The notes: generated by a model not told the origin, from the sequence alone. 35,630 bases of DNA from Elusimicrobiota bacterium (GCA_022013385.1 JAKLQJ010000207.1:1-35630); one strand, 5' to 3'. Shown: positions 9,082-18,216, numbered from the stretch's first letter. A program made the numbers and translations.

Positions 9082-10176
9082 TTATAGCGCCAACACTTGC
9101 CTGTGAATTTCTCTAAACGCCGGATATTTTAAAGCCCGCTTAAATAATGACGCATAGTTCTTCTCTATTGCGGCGGATAATCTTATATGCATTCTTACCG
9201 CTTTTTTAATTTCAAGTGTCTTGTTCTTGGAAACATATTTTTTAAACGCGAAAGCGCCGACCGGACACATCAACTCCTTCACCCTTGCGCCATATTTCAA
9301 AGCTTCTTTAAAGAAAAGAGTTTTTTTCTTTCCGCCCGACATCCGTTTAAAAGTATATTTTTCAATGCCTTTACTATCGCTTCCGATAAGCTTATCGCAA
9401 GGAATAAAATTCCCGTCGGGACAAAGAACGGCGCTCATGCAAGATTTATTAAAAGGACGATTGAGAATTTTATCTATAATTTCATAGGTATTCGCGATTT
9501 CATAGATTTGAAGACCTTTTTTAATCAATTGAAAATAATGCCGCCTTAATTTAAGCATTTGGCGCTTTAGCGCCAAAATTTCTTTATCATTCCACACCTT
9601 CGTTATATCCGGCGACCATGCTATATGCCGAAAACCCAATTTATACAAATTCAAAATATCTTCAAACAACCGATTTACCGATTCCTTTTCTATTACGATG
9701 GAGACGGACGTCTTTTGAATGTCAATATATTTTAAAACTCTTTTAATGCCGCTTCTTGCATTATATAACCCCCCCGCAATTTCCCGTTCATTTACGCTAA
9801 TGACCAAATTAACATCAAACCAATTGATGAAACGCGATATTTCTTCATTGATTAAAAGACCGTTGGTAAATATATGAACAGGCAAATCATTCTTTTTTTC
9901 TTTCCTTATAAAAATCAAAACGGCTTTTATCAAATCAAAATGCAAAAAAGGCTCTCCGCCAAGAAATGTTATTTTTTTACCCGCATTTCGTTTATTTTTG
10001 GCCGAAGACTTAAGAAAATTTGAAACCGCGCCAAGTAAAACCTTTTTTTCTATCGCCTTTTTAAATACAGCCCCTCGCGCATAGCAATAATTACATTTGA
10101 GATTGCATAATCCGCTCATGTATATGACAAGATTATTCGGCGCGGTCATAAATTCAGTTTTTGTTATTAACCTCAT
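9082..10176 (-). CDS. Radical SAM protein with SPASM-like C-terminus
   Basis: A 364-residue radical SAM protein. The motif is LCNLKCNYC (Cys 24, 28, 31), with LGGEP at 72-76. The barrel then shows the peptide-maturase-like HIFTNGLL and VNLVISVN strands. The C-terminal part has CMSAVLCPDGNFIPCDK and a later MCPVGAF, a reduced SPASM-like cysteine set. It lacks the CxxCx5CxG ending of its small neighbours. The ATG at 10174-10176 is used here; an internal ATG at 10147-10149, directly before TAPNNL, is an alternative because no strong ribosome site is visible at either. It lies 18 bp after the previous rSAM gene. Nearest relatives in the window appear to be 17113-18195 and the N-terminal halves of the three large double-domain proteins. 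Confidence 0.82.
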   Translation of the reverse strand: MRLITKTEFMTAPNNLVIYMSGLCNLKCNYCYARGAVFKKAIEKKVLLGAVSNFLKSSAKNKRNAGKKITFLGGEPFLHFDLIKAVLIFIRKEKKNDLPVHIFTNGLLINEEISRFINWFDVNLVISVNEREIAGGLYNARSGIKRVLKYIDIQKTSVSIVIEKESVNRLFEDILNLYKLGFRHIAWSPDITKVWNDKEILALKRQMLKLRRHYFQLIKKGLQIYEIANTYEIIDKILNRPFNKSCMSAVLCPDGNFIPCDKLIGSDSKGIEKYTFKRMSGGKKKTLFFKEALKYGARVKELMCPVGAFAFKKYVSKNKTLEIKKAVRMHIRLSAAIEKNYASLFKRALKYPAFREIHRQVLAL

Positions 10177-10194
10177 ATTCTCTATCGCTATTAT

Positions 10195-11124
10195 TCACTT
10201 CACAGCTTTGAGTTCACTATCGCCGTATCGCTTGATATATTCCGCCCATATTCCTTCGCAGGCATTATAAACCGCGCAACCTTTGCATCGCGCCGTTTTC
10301 TTTCTTGAAATTATTTGTCTTGAAACCAAAGCGTTCGTATTTTTAAAATCCGGCGCCCAATGTTCTGTAAAAAAAAGAATTCTTTCATTTATCTCGCTTA
10401 TATGTCTTTCATAGCCATTGAAATAACAAAGCGGAACATATCTGACCTTCCATTGTTTATAACCGCAATTAATGCCGATATCTACGGCTTTCCTCATAAA
10501 TACGCTTGCCTTTGATATTTTGGGCACAAGTTCTTTAAAATTATCGTAGGCCCCGCCATAAGTGGGGTCAACAAAAATATATTCAACATTGCGTATTTTA
10601 TATTTGGCATATAGCTCCGCTATGCGCGGTAAAAACCGCATATTCGGCTTAACAATGGTAGTATTGCCGTTTATACTTTTAAAACCAAGCTTTTTTAAAT
10701 TCTCTATTCCTTTAATCAATTCATTAAAACTGCCTTTGCTTCTGGTTAAATAATCGTGTGTTTTTGAATTATGCCCGTGTAAAGAAAAAATAAGCCCGCT
10801 AATGCCGGAATTCACTATTTTTTTAGCGGCAGAAAAATCCGAGAATATTTTTCCGTTTGTGGCGCTTAAAACCTCTTTAATCCCGATTTTTTTGGCAACT
10901 GAAATCAAGTGAGTATAATCATGTCTTATCGTGGATTCCCCGCCTATTATTTCTACAATATCCGCTTTTTTCTTTTTCGCCAGATAAATTTCTTTAATTA
11001 ATTCATCCGTTGTCTTTTCCAAAAGCTCTCGTTTATTTGAGTTTATGCAAAATCTGCAGTTATTATTACAGGAATATCCTGTAAAAAGAACAATCTTTGT
11101 TTTTTGGGGCGCGTTTTTTTTCAT
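10195..11124 (-). CDS. Short radical SAM protein, CxxCx5CxG family
   Basis: A 309-residue radical SAM protein. CNNNCRFC supplies Cys 19, 23 and 26. The SAM-amino-group strand is IIGGEST (61-64) instead of GGEP, a small departure from the family norm. The FSLHGHNSKTHDYLT stretch, shared with 14765-15661 and 18217-19278, is typical of HxsC-like enzymes. VPLC before NGYERH and CKGC-x5-CEG then EYIKRYG give the likely auxiliary-cluster ligands. Its ATG overlaps the stop of the A24-peptidase-like gene by one base (TAATG), so the membrane protease and this enzyme are translationally linked. Confidence 0.85.
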   Translation of the reverse strand: MKKNAPQKTKIVLFTGYSCNNNCRFCINSNKRELLEKTTDELIKEIYLAKKKKADIVEIIGGESTIRHDYTHLISVAKKIGIKEVLSATNGKIFSDFSAAKKIVNSGISGLIFSLHGHNSKTHDYLTRSKGSFNELIKGIENLKKLGFKSINGNTTIVKPNMRFLPRIAELYAKYKIRNVEYIFVDPTYGGAYDNFKELVPKISKASVFMRKAVDIGINCGYKQWKVRYVPLCYFNGYERHISEINERILFFTEHWAPDFKNTNALVSRQIISRKKTARCKGCAVYNACEGIWAEYIKRYGDSELKAVK

Positions 11125-12290
11125 TAGCGAAATATACCGCCTATATCAACGATATTATTATTGAAGATAAGAAATATGGCCGCTCCCACAAATATCCACA
11201 AAGCGAACGGCCGCCCTTTTATAATTTCCACTTTTGGTTTTTCCACCTTCAATTTACCAAGCCAATCCTTTAAAATATCAATTTGTTCGGCCGTAAGTCC
11301 ATCCTTAAAGCAATCGTCAAAAGCCCCCTCAAAAACGGAATTATCTCTTAAGGTTCTCAACATCCTGGAAGATAAAACCATATGACTCTCAAGCTCCTGT
11401 GCCTCAATAAACCGAATATCTTTCTTTTCCATGATAAATTCAAACATATATCTTCCGACAAAAAGTATAACGCTAAATTTAAGAACATTCATCAGCGCAA
11501 TCATCAATAATTCCATAAGCCTGTAAGGGAAAAGGAAATAGCCCATAATAAAATACGCGCCGTATGCCGCAAGCGATATATAAACCCATTTTTTGCTTCT
11601 AAAATTTTCAGCCACTTTTTCCCATAAAAAGAAAAGAACGAAATAAATTATTTCCGTCCTCAATATAATCTTACCGAAGGTACCCTTTAATTCCATCGCG
11701 AATATCTGATGAAGCAAAAAAACAAAGCCTATGTTTATAGCGTAAAAAAATATATAAAATTTTTTTAGTCCTCCTTGCTTAGATAGAGCAATCGCTCTCT
11801 CCCGCAAAGCCTGCCATTGCGCGTTAAAAAAATCCGAGGGACTTGCCTGCCTTATACCCTCTGAAACATAATTTATAAACGCGAAAATGGCCGCCGCAAC
11901 AAAAATATTGATAAGCAAGCTTAAAAAAAGATAATGGGGAAAAGTCCTTATAAAAGGGTTTATGAGAGGAAGACAGGAACTTATCAAAATAAAAAATTTA
12001 GCATCCCCCGCAGGCCAAATTTCGCCATACCAAAGTATTATCGCGGCAAGAAGAGTCCAAGCGAAATGAATAAACCAAAGACCGTAAAAACCAATATTAA
12101 GAAAACTGTCTACCTGACCCGCATAGCCCAAATATGTATTATAAGCCATTGCCAAAAAGAATAAAGCGAAAAGTTTTATACCGAGCAGTATTTTTTTATT
12201 GAGGATTTTTTGAATTTCAAAATCTTCCTTTACAACCGCAATGCCCCAACCGGCAAAAACAATTAAGGCTATAAGAGATATTTCGTTCAT
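11124..12290 (-). CDS. A24 prepilin-peptidase-like membrane protease
   Basis: A 388-residue polytopic membrane protein. Two aspartates stand in the arrangement of type IV prepilin/preflagellin peptidases (A24): D23 in KEDFEIQKILNKK, matching the D-x5-IxN type motif, and D96 in PAGDAKFF, matching GDxK. Several hydrophobic segments are visible before and after these motifs, and a soluble C-terminal stretch rich in charged residues precedes a final hydrophobic segment. It is longer than typical archaeal FlaK or bacterial PilD cores and has no N-terminal zinc-finger methylase domain. No pilin, secretin or assembly ATPase gene is in the window. Its position between rSAM genes, with a TAATG overlap to one of them, suggests it processes an exported precursor handled by this system (inference). 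Confidence 0.72.
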   Translation of the reverse strand: MNEISLIALIVFAGWGIAVVKEDFEIQKILNKKILLGIKLFALFFLAMAYNTYLGYAGQVDSFLNIGFYGLWFIHFAWTLLAAIILWYGEIWPAGDAKFFILISSCLPLINPFIRTFPHYLFLSLLINIFVAAAIFAFINYVSEGIRQASPSDFFNAQWQALRERAIALSKQGGLKKFYIFFYAINIGFVFLLHQIFAMELKGTFGKIILRTEIIYFVLFFLWEKVAENFRSKKWVYISLAAYGAYFIMGYFLFPYRLMELLMIALMNVLKFSVILFVGRYMFEFIMEKKDIRFIEAQELESHMVLSSRMLRTLRDNSVFEGAFDDCFKDGLTAEQIDILKDWLGKLKVEKPKVEIIKGRPFALWIFVGAAIFLIFNNNIVDIGGIFR

Positions 12291-12301
12291 AATGTTAAAT
12301 A

Positions 12302-13186
12302 TTATAGAGCGCGAATTTCATCGCCGCCGAAATGTTCCGCGTAAGTTCTCATAAGTCCCAGACATTTCTTTTTCTGCGCGCATTGCCGACATTCTTTTAT
12401 ATATATTCTATCTTCCTTGGGCAAAGTAATCCACGCTCGCTCGCGAAGTTCGGCGCCCAACAAACACAACGGAAAATGATACAGCCTAAAATCCGCGAAT
12501 TTTGAAATGAGTTTAAAACTTTTGTTTATAGTTTTTGAAGATTCTTTTAAATTTAAAGCTATCCTCTTATGATTTGTTAAAGACATTCCTTCAATTTCAT
12601 AATGAACGACAATAACCTTATATTTTGATGTGTCCGGAAATTTTCTTAAAAAAAGCCGCAAAATATTATCAAAATCTTTTATATTTTGTTTGATGAGCAC
12701 GATCCTTATTTCCAGTCTTTGGCTCCGGGAAAACTTTAATATATTTTCAATGCCTTTTAACGCTTCTCTAAAACTTCCCTTTGTTTTTGTAATAGATTCA
12801 TGTTTTGCCGCGTTTGAACCATGAAGAGCGCAAGCTATTTCAAAGGGAGGTTTTGCCACGCTCATAAATTTTTTGGTAAAAACTATGTTTGAAAATTTTC
12901 TGGCATTAGTAAGCAAAACAATTTTGGTCAGAGGAACGCGTCTTCTAAAATAAGCGATAAGCTTGAAAAAATCCGGATGCAAAGTGGGCTCGCCTCCGGT
13001 TAAATTAAGAAAACTATTATCCTCGGCATTTTTTAAATAAGTTCCTCCTCTGAACAGATAATTCTCAAATTTTTTAATTTGATGCTTTAGGTCATACTGC
13101 GCGGAATCTTGATTAATAAAAGAAGCCATATTGGTGCACATTATGCATTTACTATTGCACTTATTCCAGAAAGCTATATCAGGCAT
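12302..13186 (-). CDS. HxsC-like radical SAM protein
   Basis: A 294-residue radical SAM protein with Cys 10, 14 and 17 (KCNSKCIMC) and LTGGEP at 62-67. Downstream it has ALHGSNAAKHESIT, then KGSFREALKGIEN, EIRIVLIKQN, and FPLCLLGAE. The C-terminus carries CRQC-x5-CLG and RTYAEHFGGDEI. This order is that of HxsC, the second rSAM maturase of His-Xaa-Ser systems. The gene directly follows, with a TAATG overlap, an HxsB homologue, and HxsB/HxsC are normally encoded together. I call it HxsC-like rather than HxsC because the tail resembles its seven paralogues here more than the HxsC ending I recall. Of the eight small enzymes, it is the best HxsC candidate. Confidence 0.75.
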   Translation of the reverse strand: MPDIAFWNKCNSKCIMCTNMASFINQDSAQYDLKHQIKKFENYLFRGGTYLKNAEDNSFLNLTGGEPTLHPDFFKLIAYFRRRVPLTKIVLLTNARKFSNIVFTKKFMSVAKPPFEIACALHGSNAAKHESITKTKGSFREALKGIENILKFSRSQRLEIRIVLIKQNIKDFDNILRLFLRKFPDTSKYKVIVVHYEIEGMSLTNHKRIALNLKESSKTINKSFKLISKFADFRLYHFPLCLLGAELRERAWITLPKEDRIYIKECRQCAQKKKCLGLMRTYAEHFGGDEIRAL

Positions 13187-14604
13187 TATTCAAACCAACT
13201 TTCAAAGATTTTTTTATAACTGTCTTTTTGAAGTTTTTCCGCTATAATCTTAAAAATCCCTTTTTGCAGCCTGCACCAATCGCTATCAGCCATATTGCCC
13301 CACGGAGAGTCTTGTGTTTCATAATTATGCGCCGGACATACGCCGCAAAAAGGCTTAAAGGCGCAGCGAAAGCATTTAATCTGATTTTCAAGACATGAAG
13401 AAATAAGACATAGCTTGGACGCATCAGAGTTGAGCAATTCTTTATATGTATTCTTTCGCGCATTTCCTATTTTAAAAGAAGTATCGCCCTTTGCCGCAAT
13501 CATTCTTCCCTCATCACAAGTATAAATATCTCCGTTATAGTTATAAGCCATTTGCCCTATGCTTCCTCCGCATGGCGAGCGCAAATCCAAATAATTGGGA
13601 TCCTCTTTTTTTATGATTTTACGCAATATTATGGCGGCTGTCCGCTCAATAAATTTGCCTTTGTTTTTGTTTATCTTCAAAATATAATCCAGAGCTTTTT
13701 CATAAAACCAAATATAGTCTTTGGGGGAATATCCGATCTCTTCCCAAACTTCTTTAGCATAGCCTATAGGGGAAAGCGGACGGAGAAAAATTCCGCCAAA
13801 ACCCAAATTATAATATTCGTCCACTATTTTTTGGGGATAACCGAGAGAATATCTTGTGGTGGTCATAAGAGCCGAAGGCAAAGAATCTTTTTGCGCGCCT
13901 GATGATACTGTTTTTTTAAAAAATTTCTTCAGCCATTTAACCGTCAAATTATAAGAATTTCCGCCCAAATAAACTCTATTTTTATTATGAATAAACTCAG
14001 TGCCGTCCAGAGAAGAGCAGATAGATATATTTTCATCTGATAAAAATTTAAATTTTTCATTGTCCATTAGGCTCAAATTGGTAACAAGCGAAATAATAAG
14101 ATTTTTTCTAGCTTTTTTATTTTTCGCTTTGGCATATTTGACAGCCTTTTTTACAATCGCCCAATTCATAAGCGCTTCGCCGCCTTGAAATTCTAGGGTT
14201 ATATTCGGGTTGGGGCTTTCAAACGCCATATTTATACTTTCTTGAACAGTTTCAAAAGACATGTTCGTATTTAAAAAATCACGCTGACGGCTAACGGCTC
14301 TGCAATAAAGGCAAGTATGATTGCATTTAAGAGTTACCACTATGATGTGCAAACTCGGTCCGCCAAAGCGAAAAGGCATAAGTTTATTAAGCTGACGCGA
14401 TAATCCTTCAAAATCCAAATAATCCCTCAAAAAACCTTCTTTCTTTAAATCCTGATAGATTTTGGATTTCTCGGAAAAATTATCGTTTGAAATTTTATTA
14501 AAATCTCCGGCGCTAATCATCAGCCAATTGCCAAAATCGTTTGAAATAAAATACTTTTCTCCGATTTTTTCAAAATTTAAATTACATAAATTGCTTTTTT
14601 TCAC
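13186..14604 (-). CDS. hxsB: HxsB-type radical SAM/SPASM peptide maturase
   Basis: A 472-residue HxsB-family protein. The first 80 residues resemble the small PqqD-like recognition fold of maturases (KYFISNDFGNW, KEGFLRDYLDF). GPSLHIIVVTLKCNHTCLYC follows, with Cys 94, 98 and 101, then FQGGEA at 139-144 (A replacing P). The SPASM part keeps its cysteines: PCGGSIGQ, YTCDEGRM, LCLISSC, CFRC, FCGVCPAHNYETQ and a final WCR. HxsB is one of two rSAM maturases of His-Xaa-Ser systems, thought to modify repeat proteins. The start is GTG at 14602-14604, with a strong AGGAGGT 6 bp upstream. It overlaps the HxsC-like gene by one base. No repeat peptide is encoded beside this pair. Confidence 0.85.
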   Translation of the reverse strand: MKKSNLCNLNFEKIGEKYFISNDFGNWLMISAGDFNKISNDNFSEKSKIYQDLKKEGFLRDYLDFEGLSRQLNKLMPFRFGGPSLHIIVVTLKCNHTCLYCRAVSRQRDFLNTNMSFETVQESINMAFESPNPNITLEFQGGEALMNWAIVKKAVKYAKAKNKKARKNLIISLVTNLSLMDNEKFKFLSDENISICSSLDGTEFIHNKNRVYLGGNSYNLTVKWLKKFFKKTVSSGAQKDSLPSALMTTTRYSLGYPQKIVDEYYNLGFGGIFLRPLSPIGYAKEVWEEIGYSPKDYIWFYEKALDYILKINKNKGKFIERTAAIILRKIIKKEDPNYLDLRSPCGGSIGQMAYNYNGDIYTCDEGRMIAAKGDTSFKIGNARKNTYKELLNSDASKLCLISSCLENQIKCFRCAFKPFCGVCPAHNYETQDSPWGNMADSDWCRLQKGIFKIIAEKLQKDSYKKIFESWFE

Positions 14605-14620
14605 CCTACCACCTCCTCAC

Positions 14621-14752
14621 CAGTTACCAGTTTACTGTTTACCGCTCACCGTTTACTGGTTTGCCGATTACCAGTTACCAGTTACCAGTTACCAGTTACC
14701 AGTTGGCCGGTTGGCTGGTTTACTGTTCACTGTTTACTGTTCTCTACCTAAT
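14621..14752. repeat. Degenerate heptanucleotide repeat (CCAGTTA/TTACTG)
   Basis: Much of the 160-bp gap between two rSAM genes is made of short degenerate repeats. Five near-exact CCAGTTA units lie in tandem at about 14671-14705, flanked by TTTACTG, TTCACTG, ACCGTTTACTGG and GGCCGGTTGGCTGG variants. Many units are inverse complements of each other (CCAGT/ACTGG), so both strands can fold. It ends 16 bp before the GTG of the HxsB gene. Such heptad arrays occur as low-complexity intergenic repeats in several phyla; no function is implied. Confidence 0.75.
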
Positions 14753-14764
14753 TGCCTTTATCCC

Positions 14765-15661
14765 CTATTTTCTTATCGGAACAAATTCGTCCCATCCGTA
14801 AATTTTCGGATATTCCCGCCAAGGTCCTTCGCATTTTTCAAAATATAAACATTTTTTACATTTTTTATGCTTTATTTTTCCCTCATTTCTTCTGTAATCT
14901 CCGTAACTTTCAACATAAATATCGGCGTCCGACACCGGACCTTCCGGAATTATTTGTTCCGCCACGCAATTTTCATAACCTTTCATAAAACAATAAGGTA
15001 TAGCTTCGGTAAAACAATTAATGCCTTTTTTTAACCCAATATCAAGCCCTTTATGCACATATTCCATAATCAGTTTTTTTTGAGGAACTATCCATTTCTT
15101 ATTTTTCATCGCTGTCCCTATAATATGGACAAAAGCGAATTGAAAATGATCCACTTTAAGAAAAACTAATAATCTTGCTAAATCGGGCAAATTTTTATAA
15201 TTGGCAGTCGTTATAACGGTATTGGTTAAAACATGCATACCGAGTTTTTTACAATTGATTATGCCTTTGACAACCTCTTGAAAACTTCCTTGTGCATGCG
15301 TGAGCTTATCATGAATTTCGGCTTTAGAGCCATGCAATGACGGTCCCATTTCGGTAACGCCCGCTCGCTTAAGCTCAAGGCAGTAATCATAATAAGCAAA
15401 TCTCCGACCATTGGTTTGAATTTGAATGGATGAAAAACCCATTTCTTTCGCAGCTTTAACGGCATCAATAAGATGAGGATGCATCGTGGGCTCGCCTCCC
15501 GTAAAAACCGTTCCCAAAATTCCTTTTTTTCGCGCGGCTTTAAGCACAGCAATTATTTCTTTTAAAGACTTCCTCTTAATACCTTCCCTTTTATTACCTT
15601 GCGCGCAGAAATCACAATGATTATTACATTCAAATCCGATTTTAATATCTATTCTTTTCAT
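14765..15661 (-). CDS. Short radical SAM protein, CxxCx5CxG family
   Basis: A 298-residue radical SAM protein with CNNHCDFC (Cys 12, 16, 19) and FTGGEP at 53-58. It carries SLHGSKAEIHDKLT plus QGSFQEVVKGI, as in 10195-11124 and 18217-19278. The auxiliary ligands are IPYC before MKGYEN and CKKC-x5-CEG followed by WREYPKIYGWDEF. I use the ATG at 15659-15661; a TTG two codons upstream is possible, but neither has a clear ribosome site. It is downstream of the HxsB paralogue 15710-17116 and upstream of the heptad-repeat gap, so it forms a second HxsB/HxsC-like pairing in the same order as 13186/12302. Confidence 0.85.
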   Translation of the reverse strand: MKRIDIKIGFECNNHCDFCAQGNKREGIKRKSLKEIIAVLKAARKKGILGTVFTGGEPTMHPHLIDAVKAAKEMGFSSIQIQTNGRRFAYYDYCLELKRAGVTEMGPSLHGSKAEIHDKLTHAQGSFQEVVKGIINCKKLGMHVLTNTVITTANYKNLPDLARLLVFLKVDHFQFAFVHIIGTAMKNKKWIVPQKKLIMEYVHKGLDIGLKKGINCFTEAIPYCFMKGYENCVAEQIIPEGPVSDADIYVESYGDYRRNEGKIKHKKCKKCLYFEKCEGPWREYPKIYGWDEFVPIRK

Positions 15662-15709
15662 AATCAAATATCGTTAAACTCTATTAAATTTTCAGTTGCG
15701 GCCGAACAT

Positions 15710-17116
15710 CTACCCATTGTAAAGAGAAAGCCACCCTTCAAATATTTTTCTCTCGGATTTCTTATTTAATCGCTGAGATATCATATTAAAAATTCCACAA
15801 TAAATCTTGCATCTGTCATTAGTCGCCATATTCCCCCAAAATGAATTTTGGGAAGAAATATTTAACGCGGGCATTATATGACAATAAGGACTCCACGGGC
15901 AGCGAGAACATTTCGGCTGACTTAAAAAATTAAAATCGGCCAAAAGCAGAAGTTTAGCAAGAGGTTTTCTCAAAATATCGGTTAAACTGTCATTTTCAAG
16001 ATTTCCAAGTTTAAGCAAATCAATTCCCGAATTGGACAACATCCTAGCTTCATCACTGCCATAAATGCTCCCGTCAAAGTTATAAGCAATTCTTACCAAT
16101 AAATCAAGGTTATGATATCTTGGCCTTTCCGCGGTCAAAATCTGCTTTATGAACATGAAAGCGCCTTTTTCGTAAATAGGAACGCCTTTTTTATTCAAAA
16201 CAACAATATAATCAAACAGTTTATTATAGAACTTCAGAAATTCATTGGGCGAATACCCGACCTTATCCCAATTTGTTTTTGCCCTCCCCGCTTTATCCAA
16301 TGGCCCCACTTGAATTCTATTCAAGCCAATCCTTAAATGCTCATCAACTATTTCTTTTGACCGGCTTAAGGACTGCCTGCTTATAGTGCAAATTGCATTA
16401 GGCTGTTCGGTTTTACCTTTTTTAGCAAAAGAATTTATTTTTTTAAGCCATTTTGAAACTGTTTCATAAGATGATGTGTTATCTATAGGCCTCCTGTTCA
16501 AATCATGCAATCTGCGATGGCCATCAAGAGAGCCGCATATCGCGACTTTGTGTTTTAATAAAAACTCAAATTTTTTATTGTCCATCAAAGACAAATTCGT
16601 GACGATTGAAAAGTTTAGGTTTTTTTTATGAATTCTGTTTCTTTTTTCAGATTCCTTGATAATATATTCGACACCCTTGAAATTCAAAAGAGGCTCTCCG
16701 CCCTGAAATTCTACCATGAGATTTTTATTATCAATGGAAAAAATGAAATTAACCGCTTTTTTTGCGGTTTTAATTGTCATGTCGCTTTCAGATGGACTAA
16801 AAAGTCCTGAATTCGCTCCGCAGTAATGACAGAAAAAATTACATCTTTTTGTCACGCTTATGATATGGACATGGGGGCCTTTCCAATTTGTAAAAAATCT
16901 TTCCTTTATAATGCCAAAAACTTTGTCAAAATCAAGATAATTGCCAAAGAAAAAATTATTAAGCAAATCGTTCTCGGCCGACCTGCCAATCTTCTTTTTT
17001 TTTACCATGGCATAAAAATCAGACGAGCTTAAAAAACAATTTAATCCCATAAAGTTGCTTAGAAAATACCTTTTTCCAACTTTCGCAAAATTGAAATCAA
17101 ATATATTCTTTTTCAT
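15710..17116 (-). CDS. HxsB paralogue with degenerate SPASM domain
   Basis: A 468-residue homologue of the neighbouring HxsB. The N-terminal recognition-like region (KRYFLSNFMGLN, GNYLDFDKV), GPHVHIISVTKRCNFFCHYC (Cys 92, 96, 99) and VEFQGGEP (135-141) are intact, so SAM chemistry is probably retained. The SPASM half has lost many cluster ligands: YTCDEGRM is YGSDEARM, the PCGGS cysteine is gone, the LCLISSC pair is gone, and CGVCP is CHIMP. Only CSRC, the first C of PYC, and NDRC remain. It probably binds fewer auxiliary clusters than its sisters or none, suggesting changed substrate handling. Its ATG overlaps the stop of 17113-18195 (ATGA). Confidence 0.82.
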   Translation of the reverse strand: MKKNIFDFNFAKVGKRYFLSNFMGLNCFLSSSDFYAMVKKKKIGRSAENDLLNNFFFGNYLDFDKVFGIIKERFFTNWKGPHVHIISVTKRCNFFCHYCGANSGLFSPSESDMTIKTAKKAVNFIFSIDNKNLMVEFQGGEPLLNFKGVEYIIKESEKRNRIHKKNLNFSIVTNLSLMDNKKFEFLLKHKVAICGSLDGHRRLHDLNRRPIDNTSSYETVSKWLKKINSFAKKGKTEQPNAICTISRQSLSRSKEIVDEHLRIGLNRIQVGPLDKAGRAKTNWDKVGYSPNEFLKFYNKLFDYIVVLNKKGVPIYEKGAFMFIKQILTAERPRYHNLDLLVRIAYNFDGSIYGSDEARMLSNSGIDLLKLGNLENDSLTDILRKPLAKLLLLADFNFLSQPKCSRCPWSPYCHIMPALNISSQNSFWGNMATNDRCKIYCGIFNMISQRLNKKSERKIFEGWLSLYNG

Positions 17117-18195
17117 GTGTATCCCTTTTTAAATTCCTTTATGAGATACTTTAGATATCTTTTAAAATTTGTTTCTTTTCGCGACAAGAAAATTATTTTT
17201 TTTACAGCATCTTTTGAAATTTCGGTTCTCATTTTATAAGCCAAACTTCCCGCCCGCAAATGATTTAATTTGTAATAATTTTTAAGACAATTTGCGCATT
17301 TTTCCGAATTTAAATCAGGCAAACATTTTAGAAATTTTTTCTCAATACCCTTTTCAATATCCCCTATGACCACCTTTTTTCTTTCAGACAAATTTTTTAT
17401 AAAAGGATAGGGATAAAGCGAAAAAGAACCATCCGGATACATTTCAAAGTCCCTCAAAAACGGACAAAAACTGTTTTTATATTCCCTTTCTCTAAAAAAC
17501 TCCAAAAAAGATTCTAGTAAAATAAAATCAAGCTTCCGAGCTCTTTTAAGTATAAAGGAAATTATTCTTCGCATATTTTCATCAAACTGCCGATAATCGC
17601 CTTTTCTCCATTTAAATCCGTGGACGCATTCTATTCCTATATTTTTAAAACCCAATTCAATCAGTTTTAAAAAATCCTTGCGCATATATTTGACTCTTTC
17701 GGGATGAACACAAAAAATAACATGCGCATTTTCCCTCATAATGGAAAGCATACGGGGTATTTTGGATTTCAGATATTTATGAGTGCCTTTGCCGGAATGA
17801 AACTTTCGATTAAAATTCTGAGTAGTCCTGCTTCCGGAAAAACTGATTGAAAAACGGATATTATTATCAGCCATATATCTTAAAGATTTTTCATCCATAA
17901 GCACGCCATTGCTTGCCACGGAAATAACAAGGTCTTTGTTTTGTATTTCGGCCATTTTAAAAGCTTTTGAAATAATTTTATCAACCAAATCAAAATAAAG
18001 CAGGGGTTCTCCGCCATATATTTCCAGCAGTTTCTTTTTTCCGGGAGAAGCAATAAAAATCTTCACAGCCCTGAGCGCTTTATCAAATGAAACTTTCTCT
18101 TTCAAATTTTTATCAATAAAACAATGCGAACACCTGAGACAACAATCCGATGTCAAAGCTATTTTAAATTTGTTTATTTCTTTGTTAAATGACAT
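17113..18195 (-). CDS. Radical SAM protein with reduced SPASM region
   Basis: A 360-residue radical SAM protein. The motif CCLRCSHC has an extra Cys (18, with 19, 22, 25), and YGGEP is at 60-64. FSISFSGSRTTQNFNR follows where many SPASM enzymes show SLDG and asparagine contacts. The C-terminus has SFCPF, MYPDGSFSLYP (the usual PC cysteine is missing), then KCLPDLNSEKCANC. The last 40 residues (KKIIFLSRK, KRYLKYLIKEF) resemble the end of the large protein 26332-28452. The ATG has no strong ribosome site. It sits between 18217-19278 (21 bp gap) and the HxsB paralogue it overlaps. Substrate unknown; a peptide is likely by family. Confidence 0.8.
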   Translation of the reverse strand: MSFNKEINKFKIALTSDCCLRCSHCFIDKNLKEKVSFDKALRAVKIFIASPGKKKLLEIYGGEPLLYFDLVDKIISKAFKMAEIQNKDLVISVASNGVLMDEKSLRYMADNNIRFSISFSGSRTTQNFNRKFHSGKGTHKYLKSKIPRMLSIMRENAHVIFCVHPERVKYMRKDFLKLIELGFKNIGIECVHGFKWRKGDYRQFDENMRRIISFILKRARKLDFILLESFLEFFREREYKNSFCPFLRDFEMYPDGSFSLYPYPFIKNLSERKKVVIGDIEKGIEKKFLKCLPDLNSEKCANCLKNYYKLNHLRAGSLAYKMRTEISKDAVKKIIFLSRKETNFKRYLKYLIKEFKKGYT

Positions 18196-18216
18196 TATTA
18201 AAAGGACAAAAACGAT

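Noticed and set aside
14621-14752. CRISPR array
   Set aside because: Units are about 7 bp and contiguous, with no unique spacers and no cas genes nearby.
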